This document shows, piece by piece, positions 15,561 to 23,678 of a DNA stretch of 64,000 nt (the first letter of the stretch is position 1; every line of letters begins with the position of its first letter). The notes below the pieces were generated by a model. It was not told where the DNA came from and made no database searches. It was given only the letters and a program-made list of their open reading frames with translations. The DNA is from JABWCQ01 sp964587105 (GTDB lineage Bacteria > Electryoneota > RPQS01): assembly GCA_964587105.1 (NCBI GenBank), contig CAZPKG010000006.1, positions 62,001 to 126,000 on the forward strand, given 5' to 3'. The position numbers were made by a program, and so were the translations under genes.

Positions 15561-16636
15561 TGGGGTTTCGCTGCGGCGGTTAGCACGTCGAGGTAGCGTT
15601 GCATTGAGGAATCGAAACTAAAATTGTGTTGTGCGCGGTCGCGGAATTTGTCGCGCCAAGCGAGAAGTGCGGCGCGTTGGGAAACGAGTGACGTGAGCTT
15701 TGATAGATACGCCGCATCGTTGCCGGCTTCAATCAAGAACTCGGACAACTCGCCGTCAAGGATTGTGTTCATTGAACCAACATTAAATCCGAGGACTGGG
15801 ACTCCGGCGATCATAGACTCAAGAACGACGTTGGGTGTGCCTTCGTTATCGGAAGTGAGCAAGAACAGATCGGCGTCGCCGACTAAGTTGGCAAATTCGG
15901 GATCGAAGCCGCAAAATGCAATATGCTCTTTCAAACCAAGCTTCTCAGCTTGTTTATGCAAATCGGATTCAAGCGGACCGAAACCAAACAGCGCGAGTCG
16001 GAAATCAATCTGTGGCCTTAGTTGCGCAACGAAATTCAGAAGCTTGTCAAACCGCTTCTGTGATTCAATGCGTCCAGCGGCCACGAGCAAAAGCTCATCG
16101 GAACTCATCCCAAGTTGCCTGCGCAGTTTGCCTGTATGCTGCGTTGCGGGCAAAACACCGTTGGGAACCACGGTTATGTCTTTGGGCGCACAGCCAAGCT
16201 CTTGATAGCTTTCGCTGATGCTCTCAGCATTGACAATGAGTTTGGAAATCACTCTTTGCGCGAGAACCTTGTGTCTCAGTTTCTTTGACCACAACGTAAA
16301 GCCGTGACGCGCGACGACGGGTATTTTTAGCGACCGTCCCGCGACTCCAAATTGCCAACTCTCTTTGTTAAAATTTGTCAGAACGACCTCGGCATGACTC
16401 GTGCGAATAATTTCGCGTGCGCGCAGCATGGCGAGCGGATCGAAGTCGCCGCCGAACGTGCTGGTAATGGTTTCGAGTTTGTGCTCCTCAGCGCGCGACA
16501 ATAGTTTGGAGTTGGGCCGCGCGACTAATATCGCATGTTGGCCATGCGAATTGAACCACTGCGCCGCATTGATGAACCACTTTTCGCCGCCACCCCAAAG
16601 TTCAGGCGCGGCAGAATTCACGAGCAGGATGTTCAC
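15557..16636 (-). CDS. GT4 family glycosyltransferase
   Basis: 359 residues with the two-domain GT-B plan of family 4. The N-terminus is NILLVNSAAPELWGGGEKWFINAAQWF. The C-terminal domain has VAAGRIESQKRFDKLL and the retaining-enzyme EX7E element (DNEGTPNVVLESMIAGVPVLG). It overlaps both neighbours by four bases. Its N-terminus resembles the GT4 at 18474-19562 (GGGEKW versus GGNEKW), so the two may be paralogues that act in sequence on the same glycan. Confidence 0.88.
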   Translation of the reverse strand: MNILLVNSAAPELWGGGEKWFINAAQWFNSHGQHAILVARPNSKLLSRAEEHKLETITSTFGGDFDPLAMLRAREIIRTSHAEVVLTNFNKESWQFGVAGRSLKIPVVARHGFTLWSKKLRHKVLAQRVISKLIVNAESISESYQELGCAPKDITVVPNGVLPATQHTGKLRRQLGMSSDELLLVAAGRIESQKRFDKLLNFVAQLRPQIDFRLALFGFGPLESDLHKQAEKLGLKEHIAFCGFDPEFANLVGDADLFLLTSDNEGTPNVVLESMIAGVPVLGFNVGSMNTILDGELSEFLIEAGNDAAYLSKLTSLVSQRAALLAWRDKFRDRAQHNFSFDSSMQRYLDVLTAAAKPQ

Positions 16637-18477
16637 TCCGGCAAGCTTTCGCGCTCGTAAAGCTGCGTCAATGTTCGGTAGAGATCGCTGTCGGCAAGCA
16701 ATGCATCATGTTTGCCTTGCGCCGCGATTTGTCCCTCGTCCAGAACAACGACTCTGTCGGCAAAGCGAATTGAACTCAGACGGTGCGCAATGATGATGAC
16801 CGTGCGTTCGCGGAAAAGTTCTTCAAGGGCGTGCTGAATCAGGCGCTCGGATTCGTTGTCAAGTGCTGAAGTTGCTTCATCGAAAATCAAGAGTGGCGCA
16901 TCTTTCAAAAGAGCGCGCGCAATGGCAATGCGCTGCTTTTGACCACCAGAAAGTTGTGCTCCGCGCTCTCCGACCACTGTGTCGAGTCCGTGCGGAAGTT
17001 TGTTGACAAAGTCTGTGCACTGCGCGCGCTGCATGGCCGCTTGCAGTTCTTGCTCGGCGACATCCGGCCTGCCATAGGTCAGGTTGTAGCGGACGCTCTC
17101 ATTAAACAGAAACACATCTTGGCTAACAATACTGATATTCTTGCGCATGGATCCGCGCGAAACATTTTCTATGTCTTCGCCATCCCAAAGCACTCGGCCA
17201 CGTTCAGCTGAATAGAAACGCGGCAACAGATTGGCCATCGTCGTTTTTCCGCTGCCGGATCGACCAACCAGTGCGACGCGTTCGCCACGCTTAACGGACA
17301 AGTTGATGTCACGCAAGACCCATTGCTCGGAAGTTGGATAGCGGAACCAGACGTGTTCAAAACTCAGACTATCGCGCAGTGTGGAGTTTTCTTTTTCCGG
17401 CGTGGCAGTTTCGGGTGACTCGACAGGCTCATTCAGAAGTGCATCAATGCGCGCACCTGCGGCGGCGCCGATTTGCAAGTAGTTGTGCAAATTCCCGACT
17501 GCGCGTGCGGGAGCAAGCATCGAGAACAGAACGACAATGAAGCGAATAAAATCTTCAGCGTCCAAGAGAGAGCCGGACAGAACTTGCTGTCCACCGAGCA
17601 ACAGCACGGACGCAATGATGACGACGCCGATGGTTTCGGAAAGAGGTGAGGCAAGCCGTTCAAGCCGGGCGAGTCTGAGTGAGTTTTTGAACAAGCGATA
17701 CGAGCGTGATTCAAAGCGCTCGGTCTCGTTTTGCTCGGTGGCCGAAGATTTAATCAGGCGCGCGCCGCTGATGGTTTCTTGCAGCGCCGCTGTGATTTCA
17801 GCTAAACCCTCTTGAATCCGGCCTGATTTTCGTTTGAGACTGCCACCGGTTTTGCGAAACAATACTCCGAACGCGGGGACGATGACAAGCGCTGCGAGGG
17901 TCAATTGCCACGAAATTCCGAAGAGAATAATGAGAAACGTAACAACCGTGATCGGATCGCGCACGGCTTGGGTGAACACGCGCTGGAACGTGACGGACAG
18001 TGTGTTGACGTCGTTCATCACGGCGCTCATCAGTTCGCCGGTTGAACTGCGGTCGAAGAATTTGTAGGGTTGCCGAATGACGTGTGCATAGACACGGTCG
18101 CGCAAGTCTTTGATCATGCGCTGTTCGACATACGAGACGAAGTGCATTTGCAGATAGGCAAACACATTCTTCAGGAAGAACACGATGACGAGCGCGATGC
18201 ACAGCCGCGGTAGTACGGACATCGGATCGCCGCCGCCGAGCATCTCCCATGACCACTGCTTCAAGCCGTCATAAATCCCGCGCAAGCCACCGGTGAGGAC
18301 TTCCGTTTGCGTAGGCACGTTGGATTTACCGGGCAGGAAAATAATATTCAAGACCGGCGCAATCAACCAGATCGACAGCGTGTTGAACACCACATAGAAT
18401 AACGTGGAGATCGCCGTCAGGATTAGTTGACGCGGATAGCGCTTGAACGGGTTTATGAAGCGGAGGTAGGTTATCAC
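16633..18477 (-). CDS. msbA: MsbA-like ABC exporter (lipid/LPS flippase)
   Basis: 614 residues, the usual length for a half-transporter with fused membrane and ATPase domains. About six membrane segments lie within residues 17-330. The ATPase has Walker A GRSGSGKT at 405-412, signature LSGGQ at 509-513, Walker B LLIFDE at 529-534 and a switch His in IIIAHRLSS. Homodimers of this family move lipid A-core or other lipids across the inner membrane. Four-base overlaps with glycosyltransferase genes on both sides support a role in LPS or glycolipid export. The msbA label rests on family and context. Confidence 0.85.
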   Translation of the reverse strand: MITYLRFINPFKRYPRQLILTAISTLFYVVFNTLSIWLIAPVLNIIFLPGKSNVPTQTEVLTGGLRGIYDGLKQWSWEMLGGGDPMSVLPRLCIALVIVFFLKNVFAYLQMHFVSYVEQRMIKDLRDRVYAHVIRQPYKFFDRSSTGELMSAVMNDVNTLSVTFQRVFTQAVRDPITVVTFLIILFGISWQLTLAALVIVPAFGVLFRKTGGSLKRKSGRIQEGLAEITAALQETISGARLIKSSATEQNETERFESRSYRLFKNSLRLARLERLASPLSETIGVVIIASVLLLGGQQVLSGSLLDAEDFIRFIVVLFSMLAPARAVGNLHNYLQIGAAAGARIDALLNEPVESPETATPEKENSTLRDSLSFEHVWFRYPTSEQWVLRDINLSVKRGERVALVGRSGSGKTTMANLLPRFYSAERGRVLWDGEDIENVSRGSMRKNISIVSQDVFLFNESVRYNLTYGRPDVAEQELQAAMQRAQCTDFVNKLPHGLDTVVGERGAQLSGGQKQRIAIARALLKDAPLLIFDEATSALDNESERLIQHALEELFRERTVIIIAHRLSSIRFADRVVVLDEGQIAAQGKHDALLADSDLYRTLTQLYERESLPE

Positions 18478-19562
18478 TGGTTTATTAGTTCACGGAAAAA
18501 AGCTTCCATCTTTTCCGCCATAGCTGTCCAATTATGAGTGGTGGCGATGGCTTCTTTGCCGCCGGAGATGCAGGTTTCGCGCAACGGTTTGTTTCTGACT
18601 AATTCTATGATGGCATCGCTCATGTTTTGTGCGTCGCCGGGAGGAACAAGTAGGCCGCGTTTGTGATCGTGGACGATTTCGGCTGAGCCTTCAATTGACG
18701 TGGCAACGAGTGGAACTCCAGCAGACCAGCTTTCCAGAATGAAATTTGAAATGCCTTCGCGGTAGGAGGAAGAGACGGCGACATCGGCGCGGGCGAGTTC
18801 GTGACTTAGATTTTGAGTGAAGCCGCGCAATCTGATGTGTTCGCAGAGTTCGAGTCGCTCGATTTGCGCGTTCAGTGAATCGATTTGATCTCCGTTGCCC
18901 CAAATTTCGCAGATCAGGCGCGGCTCTTGTTTGACTGCGAGCGCCATTGCATCTATCAACACATCAAAACCTTTTTCACTTTCGACACGACCGGCGGCGA
19001 TGACGAGGATTTCGGATGTATCATTGTTTGACCCCCCCATACCCCCCCGGAGGACCGGTGGGGAAGCGGAGTCGGAATCTACGCCGTTGTAGATTACACG
19101 GATGCGTTCGCCTTTGATCCATGGATGAGCGATGAGCGATTGTTTGACAGCTTCAGCATTGACGATGATGCCGTCCGGCCAAATGCTGTAACGCAGTCTC
19201 TCTTTGATTGTGTTGGGCAGTGTGCGTGTAATACCCATGCGCATGACGTACTTTGCTTTTGTTCCCAGCGCGGCCCATCCGCCGAGCCAATAGTCACGAC
19301 TGCGCGTCGGTAGAAAGATATCGATTTTTTCTTTCTTAATTATCGCGCGCAGTTGGAATATGGTTTGCAGATCAGCATCATTACGAAACGGAAGCTCGAT
19401 CCAGTTTATCTTGTCGGATTTCTTGCGTTCAAACCAAAGCTTGGACTCGCGAATTGTCACAAAAATGTCATGACCTCGCGCAGCTAAAGTCTCAGCTGCG
19501 TTCAAAGTCCATTTTTCGTTTCCGCCCCACATGAGTGAAGCATTGCTGAAGAGGATGCGCAA
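18474..19562 (-). CDS. GT4 glycosyltransferase carrying an in-frame repeat insertion
   Basis: 362 residues, GT-B fold. It starts MRILFSNASLMWGGNEKWTL. The C-terminal domain has VIAAGRVESEKGFDVLI and the EX7E element YREGISNFILESWSAGVPLV. First gene of the operon that runs down to 12502. Residues about 164-179 (DSASPPVLRGGMGGSN) translate an inverted copy of the dispersed C/G-rich repeat. The insertion falls in the linker between the two Rossmann domains, where it is probably tolerated, so the enzyme is likely active. Confidence 0.87.
   Translation of the reverse strand: MRILFSNASLMWGGNEKWTLNAAETLAARGHDIFVTIRESKLWFERKKSDKINWIELPFRNDADLQTIFQLRAIIKKEKIDIFLPTRSRDYWLGGWAALGTKAKYVMRMGITRTLPNTIKERLRYSIWPDGIIVNAEAVKQSLIAHPWIKGERIRVIYNGVDSDSASPPVLRGGMGGSNNDTSEILVIAAGRVESEKGFDVLIDAMALAVKQEPRLICEIWGNGDQIDSLNAQIERLELCEHIRLRGFTQNLSHELARADVAVSSSYREGISNFILESWSAGVPLVATSIEGSAEIVHDHKRGLLVPPGDAQNMSDAIIELVRNKPLRETCISGGKEAIATTHNWTAMAEKMEAFFRELINQ
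19030..19070 (-). repeat. C/G-rich palindromic repeat, copy D, inside a coding region
   Basis: Inverted copy: GACCCCCC, ATA, CCCCCCC, then GGAGG and a GGGGAA end. It lies in frame within the GT4 gene and encodes PPVLRGGMGG. Confidence 0.8.
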
Positions 19563-19658
19563 GAGTCGAAGAGGCGTAAGGGGTCAATGGTAATCATGAA
19601 ATATCGCCAAATTTGTGGGGATTAGCAAAGAAGTGTGAGCACCTTACAGAGAGATTTC

Positions 19659-19693
19659 TTGACTCCTTACAACAAATTGTGCATATTTGCACA
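19659..19693 (+). promoter_or_regulatory. feo promoter with palindromic operator
   Basis: TTGACT (19659-19664), a 17-base spacer and CATATT (19682-19687). The perfect inverted repeat TGTGCA-TATT-TGCACA (19678-19693) covers the -10, as expected of a repressor site. Its position ahead of feoA suggests control by an iron-sensing repressor (Fur or DtxR type), which is inference. Confidence 0.65.
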
Positions 19694-19753
19694 TGAAAAG
19701 TTTAGAAAGCTCGAAGAATTACGCATTATTGTTAGAAGACTCTAACTTTAGTA

Positions 19754-20050
19754 ATGAAAGATAAGTGTTTTCAGTGCCTTAGTTGTGGGTACTCTGGTGA
19801 CGAAGCAGATTTGTGCCGCCTTGACCGACTTCCGGTCGGCAGCCGTTGCCAATTAATCGAGATCGAAGACCCCTCCGAGAACATTCTCCGCTTGATGGAG
19901 ATGGGCCTCATTCCGGGTACAAATGTGGTGATAGAGCGCACCGCCCCGTTGAATAGCCCCTTTAGCATCCGACTTCCGGGCTGCACTTTGGCCGTCCGCC
20001 GCGAGGACGCTCGGCATATGGTGGTTGCCCCTCTTTCAGATATTGAATAA
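19754..20050 (+). CDS. feoA: FeoA, with an N-terminal four-Cys extension
   Basis: 98 residues. The SH3-like FeoA domain spans about residues 24-96: LPVGSRCQLIEIED, RLMEMGLIPGTNVVIERTAPLNSPFSIRL, LAVRREDARHMVV. FeoA assists FeoB in Fe(II) uptake. The first 21 residues carry four Cys (5, 8, 11, 21) arranged CxxCxxC-x9-C. That is not usual for FeoA and could bind zinc or an iron-sulfur cluster. No strong ribosome site precedes the ATG. Three bases separate its stop from the FeoB start. Confidence 0.9.
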   Translation: MKDKCFQCLSCGYSGDEADLCRLDRLPVGSRCQLIEIEDPSENILRLMEMGLIPGTNVVIERTAPLNSPFSIRLPGCTLAVRREDARHMVVAPLSDIE

Positions 20051-20053
20051 GTA

Positions 20054-22288
20054 ATGTCTCTCTTTGCCCGTTCAAATCTCAATATGCCGACGCAAACACG
20101 TCGGCTTATTGCTATTGCCGGGAACCCCAATTCGGGCAAAACGACGCTGTTCAACCGTTTGACAGGGGCGCGCCACAAGGTCGGCAACTATCCGGGCGTA
20201 ACGGTAGAACGAAAGATTGGACAGTTTACTCTGCCTTCGGGTGAAGCGGTAGATTTAGTCGATTTGCCGGGCACATATAGCTTCGCGGCGCGCTCGCCGG
20301 AAGAGCAGATTTCACATGATGTATTAATTGGAGAGAGTCAAGGGCTTAAGTCGCCGGATTCGGTGATAGTAGTCCTCGACGCCTCGAACGTTCGGCGGAA
20401 TTTGTATTTCGCGACGCAGCTTCGGGATATGGGCGTGCGGTTGATTGTCGCACTTAATATGATGGACATAGCGCGTGAACGCGGATTCCATATTGATGCG
20501 CAAAAGCTTTCGGCGGCGATTGGCTGTCCGGTTGTTCCGGTGGTGGCCCGAACTGGAGAAGGAGTTGATACACTCCTCTCGGAAATCGAAAAGGGTGCGC
20601 GCACGGATGGCCCGGTGGCACAGGTGCCGCGCTTCATTGATGATCTGCCTGAACCGCTGGAAGGTACCGTGCAGGAGCTTGCTGAGGGTTTAGAGCAGAG
20701 CGGGCTTTCCTCTAAAGAAAATTCGCGCGCCGAGGCCTTGTGGCTGCTGGTTTCGACACTTGACGGCGATGAAGCCATCAAAGTTTCGCCGACGCAAACC
20801 GCATTGGCCAAGCGTGTGCTGAACAAACACAAGCTGACGACTCGACAAGTACGAGCGATTGAAACAAGCGCGCGCTATCAATATCTGCGGAACTTGATGG
20901 TACTTTCTGCGGCGGTGGAGCAGGATTTACCGCATCGCGTGACGGAAGCACTGGACAAAGTGTTATTGCACAGATTGCTTGGGCCGATTATCTTTTTGTC
21001 CGTGATGGCTTTTGTGTTCCAGTCCATTTTCTCATGGGCTGAACCGGCCATGACGGCGACCGAAGGATTGGTAGGCTGGATTTCAGGTTCGGTGGGGCAG
21101 TTGATTCCTGCCGGCATGTTCCGCGATCTCGTGATTGACGGCGCAATTGCCGGTATGGGAAATGTAATTGTGTTCCTGCCGCAGATATTATTGTTGTTCT
21201 TTTTTATTGGCGTGTTGGAAGACACAGGTTACATGGCGCGCGCGGCATTTTTGATGGATCGCGTCATGGCGAAAGTTGGGCTCGATGGCCGCGCATTTGT
21301 GCCGCTGCTTTCAAGTTTTGCCTGTGCGGTTCCCGGAATCATGGCCACGCGCACGATTGCGGGAAAGAAAGACCGGCTTGTTACAATTCTCGTGGCGCCA
21401 CTGATGTCGTGCAGCGCGCGTTTGCCGGTCTATACATTGGTAATCGGAACGGTATTCGCCGCGAATCAAAGCGTTTTGGGAGTGTTCACCGTCGGCGGCA
21501 TGGTGCTGATGGGGATGTATTTGCTGTCGGTAGTTGCGGGAATCACGGTCGCCGCGCTGTTCAAGAAAACAATTTTGAAGAGCCCGCCGCCGCCGCTCTA
21601 TCTTGAGTTGCCGACTTATAAATTGCCCTCCACGCGCTCGGTGATTATGAATCTTGTCGATCGCGCCAAACTGTTTATCATGCGTGTGGGAACGGTCATT
21701 CTCGCGGCAACGGTGATTCTGTGGGCAATGATGAGTTTTGAATGGACGCCGACGGATACAACTCCGTTTGAACAGGCGCGTCAGGCTGTAATGACTAATA
21801 CGACGCTCGACGGCGCGGCGCAAACCGCGATGCTTGACCAGATCGACGGGCAGGAGGCCGCGCTCAGAACCGAAAACTCCATCGGCGGTCAAATGGGCAA
21901 GTTGATCGAGCCGGTTTTGAAACCGTTGGGATTCGATTGGCGGATGAGTATCGGCATCATCGCAAGTTTTGCCGCGCGGGAAGTGTTCGTCAGTTCGCTC
22001 GCGGTCGTGCACGGCGTCACCAACGGCGATGAAAATTCACCCTCGTTGCGCGAAACATTGAAAGAAGCTCGTCACACCGACGGGTCTATAATTTATACTC
22101 CGCTCGTCGGACTTGCGCTGATGGTGTTTTTCGTGTTGGCGTGCCAGTGCATGTCCACCGTCGCAATTGTGAAACGCGAAACCAATTCCTGGAAGTGGCC
22201 GATTTTCATGGTGGCCTACATGACGGTGCTCGCGTGGCTCGGTGCATTTGCAGTTTATCAAGGCGGCAAGTTAATCGGCCTGAGTTAG
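20054..22288 (+). CDS. feoB: FeoB ferrous iron transporter
   Basis: 744 residues. It is a GTP-driven Fe(II) permease of the inner membrane. The N-terminal G domain has G1 GNPNSGKT at 23-30, G3 VDLPGTYSF and the G4-like NMMD (in place of NKxD, as often in FeoB). A helical region follows, then about eight to ten membrane segments with the two Gate-type motifs (AAFLMDRVMAKVGLDGRAFVPLLSSFACAVPGIM and DWRMSIGIIASFAAREVFVSSLAVV). It lies in an operon between feoA and a FeoB-associated small membrane protein. Confidence 0.95.
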   Translation: MSLFARSNLNMPTQTRRLIAIAGNPNSGKTTLFNRLTGARHKVGNYPGVTVERKIGQFTLPSGEAVDLVDLPGTYSFAARSPEEQISHDVLIGESQGLKSPDSVIVVLDASNVRRNLYFATQLRDMGVRLIVALNMMDIARERGFHIDAQKLSAAIGCPVVPVVARTGEGVDTLLSEIEKGARTDGPVAQVPRFIDDLPEPLEGTVQELAEGLEQSGLSSKENSRAEALWLLVSTLDGDEAIKVSPTQTALAKRVLNKHKLTTRQVRAIETSARYQYLRNLMVLSAAVEQDLPHRVTEALDKVLLHRLLGPIIFLSVMAFVFQSIFSWAEPAMTATEGLVGWISGSVGQLIPAGMFRDLVIDGAIAGMGNVIVFLPQILLLFFFIGVLEDTGYMARAAFLMDRVMAKVGLDGRAFVPLLSSFACAVPGIMATRTIAGKKDRLVTILVAPLMSCSARLPVYTLVIGTVFAANQSVLGVFTVGGMVLMGMYLLSVVAGITVAALFKKTILKSPPPPLYLELPTYKLPSTRSVIMNLVDRAKLFIMRVGTVILAATVILWAMMSFEWTPTDTTPFEQARQAVMTNTTLDGAAQTAMLDQIDGQEAALRTENSIGGQMGKLIEPVLKPLGFDWRMSIGIIASFAAREVFVSSLAVVHGVTNGDENSPSLRETLKEARHTDGSIIYTPLVGLALMVFFVLACQCMSTVAIVKRETNSWKWPIFMVAYMTVLAWLGAFAVYQGGKLIGLS

Positions 22289-22292
22289 CATT

Positions 22293-22484
22293 ATGTCAAG
22301 CACACTCGATACAGTTTTGGTGTTTGCATCAGTCACCGTCGCGGTCGCCTATCTTGTTTGGCGAAAGCTCAGATTAGCGCGCAAAGTTCCGCGCGATTGG
22401 ACAAGCGGACACGTCGAGGCGTGTGATCACTGCCCCATCGTCGAAATCCGCAAAGCAAAAGAGCGGATTCAACTAACGAAGTAA
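22293..22484 (+). CDS. FeoB-associated Cys-rich membrane protein
   Basis: 63 residues. One membrane helix (about 5-25), a basic stretch, then VEACDHCPIVEIRKAKER with a CxxC pair. It fits the family of small FeoB-associated Cys-rich membrane proteins that often occupy the FeoC position. It begins five bases after feoB and ends just before a strong terminator. Its role in Fe(II) uptake is inferred from position and family. Confidence 0.8.
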   Translation: MSSTLDTVLVFASVTVAVAYLVWRKLRLARKVPRDWTSGHVEACDHCPIVEIRKAKERIQLTK

Positions 22485-22486
22485 TA

Positions 22487-22520
22487 GAAACGGGCGCCGA
22501 TTGGCGCCCGTTTCATTTTC
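22487..22520 (+). terminator. Rho-independent terminator of the feo operon
   Basis: Perfect 12-base stem GAAACGGGCGCC / GGCGCCCGTTTC with loop GATT (22487-22514), followed by ATTTTC. Confidence 0.9.
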
Positions 22521-22550
22521 CCTCCGTTTACGGGGGGGTAAGGGGGGGTC
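22519..22550 (+). repeat. C/G-rich palindromic repeat, copy E, overlapping a gene end
   Basis: TCCCTCCGTTTACGG then G-run, TAA, G-run, TCC. On the minus strand it supplies the last codons (GPPLTPP and stop) of the GT4 gene. Confidence 0.8.
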
Positions 22551-23664
22551 CGCTGCTGCGAATCAATTCCTCGAGCTTCGTAACATTAGCCTGCAAATTA
22601 AACTCGCGTTTGGCAAACTCCTGTGCGCGTTGACCTGTTTCACGGCGGCGATTCGGGTCTGCAAGCAATAAGCGAAGCTTTTGCTCCATCTCATCCATGC
22701 TCAAAGCTAACTCTCCTAAACCTTCGCGGCTTAACAAGCCATCCGGGTCAATCTCGAGTGAAATGATCGGCACGCCTCGCTGCCACGCTTGAATGAATGT
22801 GTTGGGAAAACCTTCCGATTGGCTGGTCGAAATGAAGATGTGTGCGCGCTCATAGAGCTTGCCGACTATTTCGGGCGGAACAAAACCTGCATAACGGAAA
22901 TTCCTTAATTCTCGTTGCGCTTTTTCCAGCGGCAGTTTGCTTTGCTCATCTTGCAGTTCGCCGGCCATCACAAATTCGCAGTCGAGATCCGCGCACCGTT
23001 TGGCAAGATCGAAAAACAACTCCGGGCGTTTCCGCTGCTTCACTGAACCCACCCATAGCACAAGCGGCTTCCCTTCATGTGTCTGCGTGTTCATGTCAGC
23101 AGGAAATTCAAAACTATTGCGCAGAAGAACCGGACTAAAACCTCGCCCGCGAAGAACGTTCACCTGCTCATTAGATTGAGCAAGCTGAATCTTCGCGCGT
23201 AATGCCGCTTTGCGCGCTTGCGAGCGAATGTATAGAGTACGGTGCACAAGCACGGAAAACTGTTTCAACGACTTTGTTTCCCAAAGTTCGGGAATTGTTG
23301 CCCACTTGCTGCCGTCGTGAATGAACGCCGAGGCCCAAATTGTAACCGCATTGTCCGGCGCGAGATTGATCGCGTGTGCAGTATAGAGATTAAACACACG
23401 GTTGTACACGACGTCGGGCTTCACGTCACTCATTACTTTTGCAACGCCCGCACGATTGCCGTCGCGCCACGGCGGGAGTTCGGGCAAGTAATGCAAGCGA
23501 ATGCCGTCGAGATCGCGCGGCGCATCAGGGCGGTTGTTCTCGCTCACGTAGTGCACGTCCCAGCCGCGTCGTTGAAATTCGCGCGCCAGCATCCAGCACT
23601 GCAACTCGGCTCCACCGGTGTAGCGCAGATAATGATACTGTGTGACAAAGAGAATTTTAGGCAC
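22528..23664 (-). CDS. GT4 family glycosyltransferase
   Basis: 378 residues. N-terminal acceptor domain: MPKILFVTQYHYLRYTGGAELQCWMLAREF. C-terminal donor domain: LVLWVGSVKQRKRPELFFDLA and SQSEGFPNTFIQAWQRGVPII. The second acidic residue of EX7E is Gln here, an unusual change that may affect catalysis. The last seven residues, GPPLTPP, come from the palindromic repeat. It is the distal gene of a minus-strand cluster (22528-27264) for a surface glycan or glycoconjugate. Confidence 0.85.
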   Translation of the reverse strand: MPKILFVTQYHYLRYTGGAELQCWMLAREFQRRGWDVHYVSENNRPDAPRDLDGIRLHYLPELPPWRDGNRAGVAKVMSDVKPDVVYNRVFNLYTAHAINLAPDNAVTIWASAFIHDGSKWATIPELWETKSLKQFSVLVHRTLYIRSQARKAALRAKIQLAQSNEQVNVLRGRGFSPVLLRNSFEFPADMNTQTHEGKPLVLWVGSVKQRKRPELFFDLAKRCADLDCEFVMAGELQDEQSKLPLEKAQRELRNFRYAGFVPPEIVGKLYERAHIFISTSQSEGFPNTFIQAWQRGVPIISLEIDPDGLLSREGLGELALSMDEMEQKLRLLLADPNRRRETGQRAQEFAKREFNLQANVTKLEELIRSSGPPLTPP

Positions 23665-23678
23665 GCTGAAGATCGAAA

